From JBCBKL01 sp038521825 (GTDB lineage Bacteria > Pseudomonadota > Alphaproteobacteria > Rhodobacterales > Rhodobacteraceae): a DNA stretch of 64,000 nucleotides. The position numbers and the translations under genes are program-made. The notes beneath the pieces are model-generated. The model searched no databases. It saw only the letters and a program-made list of their open reading frames with translations, and was not told the origin of the DNA. Each line of letters begins with the position of its first letter. Within the stretch, counting starts at the first letter, position 1. Shown piece by piece: positions 8,241-14,599 of the stretch. The stretch covers positions 56,091 to 120,090 of the forward strand of contig JBCBKL010000010.1 of the NCBI GenBank assembly GCA_038521825.1. The letters run 5' to 3'.

Positions 8241-8921
8241 AACCAATCTATAGCCGCCAGATTCGGTGACAAGAAGGCGCGCATTGGACGGATCTGGTTC
8301 TATTTTTTGGCGCAGCCGGTAAATGTGTGTTTCCAGCGTATGTGTCGTCACCCCGGCGTTGTAGCCCCAGACCTCATGCAAGAGAATATCGCGGGGTACG
8401 ACGCCTTCGGTCGACCTATAGAGGAACTTCAAGATGTTGGTTTCCTTCTCGGTCAGCCGGATCTTTTTGTCGTCCTCGGTAATCAGCATCTTCGTTGCCG
8501 GTTTGAATGTGTACGGCCCAAGCTGGAATACCGCGTCCTCGGATTGCTCGTGCTGGCGAAGCTGCGCCCGGATGCGAGCCAGAAGCACCGGAAATTTGAA
8601 CGGTTTTGTCACGTAGTCGTTCGCCCCTGCGTCGAGACCAAGGATCGTGTCAGCATCGCTGTCGTGACCGGTCAGCATCAGGATCGGGCTTTTGACGCCC
8701 TGCTTGCGCATGACCCGGCAAAGCTCTCGACCATCGGTGTCAGGCAGACCCACATCGAGTATCACCAAATCGTAAATCGCTTCCCTGGCACGGCTCAACG
8801 CATCTTGGCCATTGCCCGCTTCGAAAACGTCGAAGTCTTCGGTCATGACCAGCTGCTCGCTCAGCGCTTCGCGCAGGTCCTCATCGTCATCAACTAACAA
8901 GATTTTTTTAACTTGAGCCAT
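8235..8921 (-). CDS. OmpR/PhoB-family response regulator
   Basis: A 228-residue two-component regulator. The receiver domain (1-120) has the acidic pocket DDDED (11-15), phospho-acceptor Asp56 in LVILDVGLPD, Thr84 and Lys106. The C-terminal winged helix (about 130-228) carries the usual LTEKETNILKFLY, HEVWGYN, THTLETHIYRLRQKIE and GGYRL motifs, so it binds DNA as an OmpR-type factor. The start MAQVKK follows AGGAA; the longer frame begins far upstream of the receiver domain. No sensor kinase gene is adjacent, so it is an orphan in this window. It resembles roseobacter regulators of unknown regulon and I do not assign a name. Confidence 0.88.
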   Translation of the reverse strand: MAQVKKILLVDDDEDLREALSEQLVMTEDFDVFEAGNGQDALSRAREAIYDLVILDVGLPDTDGRELCRVMRKQGVKSPILMLTGHDSDADTILGLDAGANDYVTKPFKFPVLLARIRAQLRQHEQSEDAVFQLGPYTFKPATKMLITEDDKKIRLTEKETNILKFLYRSTEGVVPRDILLHEVWGYNAGVTTHTLETHIYRLRQKIEPDPSNARLLVTESGGYRLVT

Positions 8922-9084
8922 TGGGTATTCCTGTGCGTTTCGTGCCGGTGACATGGCAACCCCGTGTGGCACCGGCAAGATTTGCTGCAAACCTCTCACG
9001 CCCTCGTGTCGCTATTCCGGCAAATGTTTCAATTCCATACGGCCTGACATATGTCTTGAGACGCCAACCGATGGGATATGGATC
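8922..9084. promoter_or_regulatory. Divergent intergenic region, response regulator / ribA
   Basis: These 163 bases separate the divergent starts and presumably contain both promoters. No FMN riboswitch-like structure is evident upstream of ribA, and no clear palindromic operator was recognised. Confidence 0.35.
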
Positions 9085-10161
9085 ATGAGCCTCGCCCCGA
9101 CAACGACCGAGATGATTGCCCGGGCACGGTCCGATCTGCGCCTTGGCGTGCCGGTGGTGATTGACGGCTATCTGGTTCTTGCGGTTGAGACGCTGTCGGA
9201 CGAACGGTTGCGGGATGTCTGTACGCTTGGCCCACCCGTCGTCGCCATCACGCAGCGTCGGGCGGAAACGCTCAAAGCACGGCCTTATGATGGTGATCTG
9301 GCCCGCGTGGTGCTGCCCAAGGGTGCGGATGCGGAATGGGTGCACGCCCTCGCCGATCCGGCCAAAGATCTCAGCGCGCCCATGAAGGGACCGCTGGCGA
9401 CGGAACGCGAAGGGGATCCGATCGCACATCGTGCGGCCATTGCTCTTTGCAAGGCGGCACGCCTGCTTCCATCGGCTCTTGTTTTGCGACTGCACGAGGC
9501 GGCCGCATCGACCCAATTCAATGACCTGACCCATCTCGCGGCTCCGACGATTGTAGCTATTCAGGGTCAGCGCAGTGCACTTTCATCCATCGTTTCGGCG
9601 CGGGTTCCACTTGAAGTGGCCGAACAGGCGCGCCTGCACGTATTCCGACCCGATGACGGCGCTGAAGAGCATTATGCCATCGAAATCGGACGACCGGACC
9701 GGAACATGCCCGTACTTGCGCGGCTTCACTCGGCCTGTTTCACTGGTGATCTTTTGGGAAGCCTCAAATGCGATTGCGGGCCGCAACTGCGCGGTGCCCT
9801 GTCTCAGATGGGCAATGAGGGGGCGGGCATCCTGTTGTATCTGAATCAGGAAGGGCGCGGGATCGGTCTCGCCAACAAAATGCGTGCTTATGCGTTGCAG
9901 GATCAGGGATTTGATACGGTCGAGGCCAACCATCGGCTTGGGTTCGAAGATGACGAACGCGATTTTCGCCTTGGTGCAGACTTGCTCAAGACGATGGGGT
10001 TTTCTTCCGTCCGCCTGCTCACCAACAACCCGGCCAAGATTGCGATGATGGAAAAGTGTGGGGTCGCTGTGACGGAACGGGTACCGCTGCGTGTAGGTGA
10101 GACCGAATTCAACCATGGATACCTCGCAACGAAGGCCGCAAAATCAGGTCACCTGCTGTGA
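9085..10161 (+). CDS. ribA: GTP cyclohydrolase II with N-terminal extension
   Basis: A 358-residue protein whose C-terminal half (about 165-358) is GTP cyclohydrolase II, the first step of riboflavin synthesis (GTP to diaminohydroxyphosphoribosylamino-pyrimidine). The zinc cysteines are Cys218, Cys229 and Cys231 in LARLHSACFTGD and LKCDCGPQLRG; the catalytic stretch YLNQEGRGIGLANK follows. E. coli RibA is only about 196 residues. The N-terminal 165 residues here (DLRLGVPVVIDG, LVLAVETLS) sit where RibB is fused in bifunctional proteins but lack clear RibB catalytic motifs. ATG at 9085 is chosen because the longer frame overlaps the divergent promoter. Confidence 0.85.
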   Translation: MSLAPTTTEMIARARSDLRLGVPVVIDGYLVLAVETLSDERLRDVCTLGPPVVAITQRRAETLKARPYDGDLARVVLPKGADAEWVHALADPAKDLSAPMKGPLATEREGDPIAHRAAIALCKAARLLPSALVLRLHEAAASTQFNDLTHLAAPTIVAIQGQRSALSSIVSARVPLEVAEQARLHVFRPDDGAEEHYAIEIGRPDRNMPVLARLHSACFTGDLLGSLKCDCGPQLRGALSQMGNEGAGILLYLNQEGRGIGLANKMRAYALQDQGFDTVEANHRLGFEDDERDFRLGADLLKTMGFSSVRLLTNNPAKIAMMEKCGVAVTERVPLRVGETEFNHGYLATKAAKSGHLL

Positions 10162-10180
10162 CGACTTAAGGGAGGCAAGC

Positions 10181-10588
10181 ATGCAAGGGGGATGTTACTG
10201 CGGTGCCGTCCGCTATGAAGTAACGGGCCAGCCCGTGATGAAGGGCCAGTGCCATTGTCGCGAGTGCCAGTACATCTCGGGCGGCGGGCCAAACTATTTC
10301 ATGACTGTGCCTTCCGATGGCTTTGTGATCACCAAGGGAGCCATCGCAGAGTTCGAGCGCGACGATATTCCGAACCCACGACTGCGACAGTTCTGTCCCA
10401 AGTGCGGTACGCACTTGACCACCGTTATTCGGGAAATGGGGTTTACTGTCGTCAAGGTTGGTACTTTGGACCATCCGGCGGAAGATTATCGGGCTCCGGC
10501 GGTCGCGATTTACCTGAAGGACGCGCAACCTTTCCATCTGGTGCCGGAAGGTAAGCCCACGTTTGACGCCCTGCCACCGCGTCGATGA
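10181..10588 (+). CDS. GFA-family zinc-binding protein
   Basis: A 135-residue protein of the GFA (glutathione-dependent formaldehyde-activating) family, a zinc fold. Ligand cysteines are C5-x-C7 (GGCYCGAVRYEV), C24-x-C26-x2-C29 (CHCREC) and C72-x2-C75 (CPKCG). The name comes from Paracoccus Gfa, but most family members have no proven link to formaldehyde. The start MQGGCYC has GGGAGG seven bases upstream. It lies 19 bases after ribA and overlaps the YkuD gene by four bases. Only distantly similar to the three tandem copies at 52,302-53,661. Confidence 0.85.
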   Translation: MQGGCYCGAVRYEVTGQPVMKGQCHCRECQYISGGGPNYFMTVPSDGFVITKGAIAEFERDDIPNPRLRQFCPKCGTHLTTVIREMGFTVVKVGTLDHPAEDYRAPAVAIYLKDAQPFHLVPEGKPTFDALPPRR

Positions 10589-11079
10589 AGTCCCACGATA
10601 TGGTCGTCACACCGCGCGGATTGCGGTTTATGGGGCAGGTCTTTCCGTGCTCGATAGGCCAGGGCGGCAAGAGAACGCAGAAACGCGAAGGAGACGGGGC
10701 CACACCGGTTGGTGAGCATCGGCTTGTTGGCATGCTCTATCGCCCGGACCGGATGGCCCGTCCATCGGATTGGGCTCTGCCTATCCGGCCCTTCGATCTG
10801 TGGTCCGATGATCCTTCGGCAGAAGACTACAACCATATGGTTCGCGCGCCTTACGCGTTCAGTCACGAAAGACTGCACCGGGCCGACCCGCTTTATGATC
10901 TCATTATTCTGACCGACTGGAACTGGCCCTACTCGGTCAAAGGCCGTGGATCTGCCATCTTTATCCATGCATGGCGACGACGCAGATATCCGACTGAGGG
11001 GTGTGTCGCGCTGCGAGCCGATCATCTGCAACGGATCGCAGCGCGCATTAAGCATCAAACACGGCTTATCATTCGTTAA
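10585..11079 (+). CDS. YkuD-domain protein (L,D-transpeptidase fold)
   Basis: A 164-residue protein with the catalytic YkuD signature IFIHAWRRRRYPTEGCVAL (His128, Cys140), where the more usual form is HG...S-x-GC-x-R. The N-terminal GVxP-like segments MGQVFPCSIGQGG and EGDGATPVGEH fit the fold. L,D-transpeptidases crosslink peptidoglycan or anchor lipoproteins, yet no signal peptide is visible, as is usual for this short proteobacterial group, so its site of action is unclear. ATG overlaps the GFA stop (ATGA). It converges with the porin gene across 18 bases. Confidence 0.8.
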   Translation: MKSHDMVVTPRGLRFMGQVFPCSIGQGGKRTQKREGDGATPVGEHRLVGMLYRPDRMARPSDWALPIRPFDLWSDDPSAEDYNHMVRAPYAFSHERLHRADPLYDLIILTDWNWPYSVKGRGSAIFIHAWRRRRYPTEGCVALRADHLQRIAARIKHQTRLIIR

Positions 11080-11097
11080 GCCTGCTTCGGCCGTCCT

Positions 11098-12015
11098 TTA
11101 GAAGTCGAAACGAACTCCGAGGTCGGCGATGCCGTCGCCGTCTTCGTTTTGTCCGACCATGCCCCGGAATGATGCACCGCCGCCAAGGTCGTGGCGGAAA
11201 CCAACACCGAAGGCCTCCTCGACATCATCACCACCGCCAGCGGCGACCGACGCAATGATCTGTGTCGCTGCAGCAATCTGGTATCGGCCAGAAGCACCGT
11301 AGGCGACTTCATCACCGATGTCGTCATCACCAACAAACAGAGAGAAGTCGAGGTCGCCTATCGTCCCGTCAAAGGTGGCGACGTAGTATTCGATGTCGTC
11401 CGTTGGATTGTCCTGCATGCCATAGCCAACCGCGACGGTATAATCGCCAAACGAATAAGACACACCAACCTCGGTGGCCTCAGGCGCATCGGATGTCTCG
11501 TCATTGTAGTTCGCCATGATGGCAAACGGGCCTGTTTCGTAAAGAACACTAACACCGTTCACGCCTGATCCCGTGCTGTCGTATTCGACGATGGGGCCTT
11601 GGAATGTCGAGTACTGGCCAATCGCGTCAATCAAGCCTGCTTCGTATCCGAAGTACAAAACCGTCGACTCGTCGTCGAATACACCGGCGATGTTACCAAC
11701 CTGAACCCGCAACCCACCCGCGCTGGCTTCGAACCGCGCACCATTCAGGCTGGCTGTATCTGCAGTGCCGTCGGCGTTGTCATCGGCCTGTAGACGAACG
11801 CGTGCTTCAAACGTGACACCCGCCTCGGATTCCACGATGGCATCGATATTCAGGCGAAAGCGGCTCTCCAGACGAACTTCGTCCTCACCCGCTGTTTCAT
11901 CGGCACCCTCGTCGTAGAGAAGACCGAAACGTCCGTATCCGCTAAAATTCACCTCTGCGGCAACCATCGTCGTTGAAGCGGCGAATGCAATTCCTGCGAT
12001 CCATAGTCTATTCAC
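11098..12015 (-). CDS. Outer-membrane porin, Rhodobacter type
   Basis: A 305-residue precursor with a signal peptide (MNRLWIAGIAFAAS...VAA, cleaved before EVNFSG) followed by amphipathic beta strands and a C-terminal Phe (LGVRFDF), the signal for outer-membrane insertion. The opening FSGYGRFGLLYDEG and the loop-constriction region GARFEASAGGLRVQVGNIAG match general diffusion porins of Rhodobacter. It forms trimeric pores for small hydrophilic solutes. A paralogue lies at 12,895-13,782 with yggS between them. Its leader (12,016-12,154) also contains the end of the yggS transcript. Confidence 0.9.
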   Translation of the reverse strand: MNRLWIAGIAFAASTTMVAAEVNFSGYGRFGLLYDEGADETAGEDEVRLESRFRLNIDAIVESEAGVTFEARVRLQADDNADGTADTASLNGARFEASAGGLRVQVGNIAGVFDDESTVLYFGYEAGLIDAIGQYSTFQGPIVEYDSTGSGVNGVSVLYETGPFAIMANYNDETSDAPEATEVGVSYSFGDYTVAVGYGMQDNPTDDIEYYVATFDGTIGDLDFSLFVGDDDIGDEVAYGASGRYQIAAATQIIASVAAGGGDDVEEAFGVGFRHDLGGGASFRGMVGQNEDGDGIADLGVRFDF

Positions 12016-12154
12016 GTCCCAAACTCCCGATTACCCCGCGCCCTAAGCTGACGCTGCGATGCAGAGATGGTAACTAGGCACTACAACGTGAAGGTGAACT
12101 GATGTGTTCAAAAATAGGTGAGGCGGAAATTTGCCTAAAGACCAAACAGATGAC
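12016..12154. promoter_or_regulatory. Intergenic region between yggS and the downstream porin
   Basis: These 139 bases, read on the minus strand, follow the yggS stop and precede the porin start. A weak AGGC/GCCT pairing lies near 12,120-12,135, followed by TATTTTTG, which might end the yggS transcript. The remainder presumably holds the porin promoter. Nothing else was recognised. Confidence 0.3.
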
Positions 12155-12811
12155 TCAATTTCTGCTCACTCGCGCGCCGAAGATTGCTGAACCAACGCGC
12201 ACATGGGTTGCTCCCAGAGCAATGGCCCGGTCGAAATCGCCGCTCATCCCCATTGAGAGACCGGCAAGACCGTTCCGCTCTGCCATCTTGGCGAGCAGCG
12301 CAAAATGTAGCGACGGCTCTTCGTCGATCGGCGGTATACACATCAAACCGGCAAGGGGGAGATCGAGTTTACGACATACCGAAACGAACTGATCCGTTTC
12401 CTCAGGTATAACACCTGCTTTTTGCGCTTCTTCGCCGGTGTTAACCTGAATGAAGAGATCAGGGCAGAACCCTTCCTCTTGCGCGATCCGAGCGATCGTA
12501 TTGGCCAGTTTTGGACGGTCGACGGTATGGATCGCGTCAAACAGCCCGAACGCCTGTCGTGTTTTGTTGGTCTGCAATGGCCCGATCAGGTGGAGTTCGA
12601 CGTCAGAGTACCGCTCTTTGAATTCAGGCCACTTGCCGGCGGCTTCTTGCACCCGGTTCTCACCGAAACAGCGATGCCCCTGCTCCAGAACCGCCTCGAC
12701 CCGTTCGTTCGGCTGTACCTTGCTGACGGCAATCAATTTGACGGAGCCTGCTGTGCGGCCCGCATCAGCCTCGGCTTTCGTGATCTTTTCTTGGATGTCT
12801 TGCAAACTCAT
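12155..12811 (-). CDS. yggS: YggS/PLPBP-family pyridoxal-phosphate homeostasis protein
   Basis: A 218-residue PLP-binding TIM-barrel protein of the YggS/PROSC family, which buffers pyridoxal phosphate and affects amino-acid and keto-acid balance. The PLP lysine is in KLIAVSKVQP, followed by FGENRVQEA, LHLIGPLQTNK and the phosphate-binding SMGMSGDFDRAIALGATHVRVGSAIFG. The start MSLQDIQEK is chosen because family proteins begin a few residues before the first helix; the longer frame runs into the terminator upstream. It sits between two porins on the same strand, separated from the upstream porin by a clear terminator. Confidence 0.9.
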   Translation of the reverse strand: MSLQDIQEKITKAEADAGRTAGSVKLIAVSKVQPNERVEAVLEQGHRCFGENRVQEAAGKWPEFKERYSDVELHLIGPLQTNKTRQAFGLFDAIHTVDRPKLANTIARIAQEEGFCPDLFIQVNTGEEAQKAGVIPEETDQFVSVCRKLDLPLAGLMCIPPIDEEPSLHFALLAKMAERNGLAGLSMGMSGDFDRAIALGATHVRVGSAIFGARVSRN

Positions 12812-12841
12812 GGAGATCAAAGACCATGCCGTTCGCCAATT

Positions 12842-12869
12842 GAAAAGGGGCAGGCCAATGGCCCGCCCC
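12842..12869 (-). terminator. Terminator after the upstream porin gene
   Basis: On the minus strand GGGGCGGGCC (12,869-12,860) pairs with GGCCTGCCCC (12,856-12,847) around ATT, with one G-T pair, and is followed by TTTTCA. It lies 25 bases after the porin stop codon and isolates that gene from yggS. Confidence 0.65.
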
Positions 12870-12894
12870 AAATCGTCAAGATCTTCGATCCAAC

Positions 12895-13782
12895 TTAGAA
12901 GTTGAAGCGAACACCCAGGTCTGCTTCGGTATCGTCGTCGTCCGAGCCGACACCGCCGCGGATCGATGCGCCGCCGCCGAGGTCGTGGACGAAGCCGATG
13001 CCGTAGCCTTCATAGTCGTTGTCATCGCCAAGGCCAACCGAAGCGATGATGTCAGTTGCTGCGCCAACTTCGAAGCTGGCCGACAGACCGTACGCCATGT
13101 TGTCAACGCCACCGACTTCCTCGTCAGCGATGATCGCGGTGATGTTCGCTGGACCGATGTCAACCGAGCCGGTCAGAACCAGCAGGGTGTCGTCCGTGTC
13201 GCTGTCGGCATAACCGATTGCAACTTCGTACGTGTCACCAGTGTAGGCGAAGTGGATTGCCCACTCTTCATCATCTGTCGTGTCGTCGGAGTACGAAGCG
13301 GCAACCGCAAATGGGCCAGTTTCATAACGGGCATAAACACCGTTCTGACCTGCGCCTGTCGACGAGTAACCGTCAAAGCCAAAATCAATGCCGCTGTACT
13401 GACCAACGAACGCTGTCAGGCCAGGCTCGTTACCGTAGTAGTTCGGCAGGTTGTCGATCGCGCCAGCGATGTTGCCAACGTCAACGCGAAGGCCACCAGC
13501 TTCAGCCGAGAAACGTGCACCGTTCAGACCAGCTGTGCCTGCTGTACCATCAGAATTGTCGTCAGCCTGCATACGAACACGTGCCGAGAACGTCACGCCT
13601 GCGTCCGACTCTACAACACCGTCAATGTTCAGACGGAAGCGGCTTTCGATGCGAGTTTCTTGAGCTGTGTTGCCGTCATCGTAGAAGACGCCAAACCGGC
13701 CATAGCCACCGAATTTCACTTCGGCTGCTGCAACGCTTGCGGTCGCGATGAGCGCCGTGGTTGCGAAGAGGATTTTCTTCAT
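12895..13782 (-). CDS. Outer-membrane porin, Rhodobacter type (paralogue)
   Basis: A 295-residue precursor: signal peptide MKKILFATTALIATASVAAA, mature start EVKFGGYGRFGVFYDDGN, and C-terminal LGVRFNF with terminal Phe. The ARFSAEAGGLRVDVGNIAGA segment is nearly the same as in the neighbouring porin, so the two are clear paralogues. Acidic loops suggest a cation-leaning pore (inference). The start at 13,782 follows GAGGGAAAACTC, whereas the longer frame has no signal-peptide logic. Strong SD, own leader and own terminator point to a highly expressed single gene. Confidence 0.9.
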   Translation of the reverse strand: MKKILFATTALIATASVAAAEVKFGGYGRFGVFYDDGNTAQETRIESRFRLNIDGVVESDAGVTFSARVRMQADDNSDGTAGTAGLNGARFSAEAGGLRVDVGNIAGAIDNLPNYYGNEPGLTAFVGQYSGIDFGFDGYSSTGAGQNGVYARYETGPFAVAASYSDDTTDDEEWAIHFAYTGDTYEVAIGYADSDTDDTLLVLTGSVDIGPANITAIIADEEVGGVDNMAYGLSASFEVGAATDIIASVGLGDDNDYEGYGIGFVHDLGGGASIRGGVGSDDDDTEADLGVRFNF

Positions 13783-14033
13783 GAGTTTTCCCTCGGGTTC
13801 CATTCACTGCCCAGACCAGACTGCCTGGCATGGGTATGGACACTCTTTCGCTCTTTCATCAGCCCAAAGACAAGAGCGCCGCGGAGATTCAAAAGATTGC
13901 AAGTCGTTATGGTGCAGCAAAGACACACCCGTTTTTGACGCCCAAAAGCGACTCACAAACCGCTGGAAAACAAGACCTTGCTCACGACCCAGCCCTTCGC
14001 TACACCGCTTAGGACTATGACAGGACGGCGCCG
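13783..14033. promoter_or_regulatory. Divergent region, porin / DUF3576 lipoprotein
   Basis: These 251 bases must contain the porin promoter and leader (minus strand) and the promoter of the DUF3576-leuS-lptE-holA block (plus strand). Short frames on both strands lack ribosome binding sites and family features. No repeats were recognised. Confidence 0.35.
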
Positions 14034-14528
14034 ATGATCGCGAAACCCATGCTGCGAATTGCTCTGCTTCTACTATTGATTGTCGGCATGACAGGCTGCG
14101 GGGCAATTTCCCGTATTGGCGGCACCGGTCAACCCGGGGCTGAGGGATCGCTCGACAATGTCGGCCGTGAAGATGAACGGGCCCCTGAAAGCACGCTGGC
14201 AGACCTGTTCAGGCCACAGCCGACAGAAAACATCGTACCGGTGAACAAGTACATCTGGTCGGCTTCACTCGAAGTGCTTGATTTCCTTCCCATCCAGTCT
14301 GTCGATCCCTTCACAGGCGTGATCGTAACCGGCTACGGGACGCCCCCAAACGGCGGGCGGGCCTATCGGGCCACGATACTGATCGACGACCCGGCGCTTG
14401 AGGCTCGATCTTTGAACGTCGCGCTGCAAACCCGCTCTGGGCCCGCAAGCGCCGCCACTGTTCGCGCGGTCGAGGATGCAATCCTATCGCGCGCTCGTCA
14501 GCTGCGCATAGCCGACAACAGACTTTAA
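14034..14528 (+). CDS. DUF3576-domain lipoprotein
   Basis: A 164-residue protein with a lipoprotein signal (hydrophobic stretch, then GMTGC, with the lipidated Cys about residue 22) and a DUF3576 domain: NKYIWSASLEVLDFLPIQS, DPFTGVIVTGYGTPP and YRATILIDDPALEARSLNVA. The family is found in alphaproteobacteria, often just before leuS as here. The function is unknown; it is presumably anchored in the outer membrane facing the periplasm. The neighbouring lptE suggests coexpression with envelope biogenesis. Confidence 0.85.
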   Translation: MIAKPMLRIALLLLLIVGMTGCGAISRIGGTGQPGAEGSLDNVGREDERAPESTLADLFRPQPTENIVPVNKYIWSASLEVLDFLPIQSVDPFTGVIVTGYGTPPNGGRAYRATILIDDPALEARSLNVALQTRSGPASAATVRAVEDAILSRARQLRIADNRL

Positions 14529-14555
14529 GCGCCCGACAAATCGCTCTATCAGATG

Positions 14556-14580
14556 CGCCGGGTCAAACGCCCGGCGTTTA
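14556..14580 (+). terminator. Hairpin between DUF3576 gene and leuS
   Basis: CGCCGGG (14,556-14,562) and CCCGGCG (14,570-14,576) form a perfect seven-pair stem with loop TCAAACG, followed by TTTATC. The T run is weak, so it may be only a partial terminator or mRNA processing element before leuS. No T-box or Leu leader peptide was seen. Confidence 0.35.
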
Positions 14581-14599
14581 TCATTCTGAAGGTTCACGC

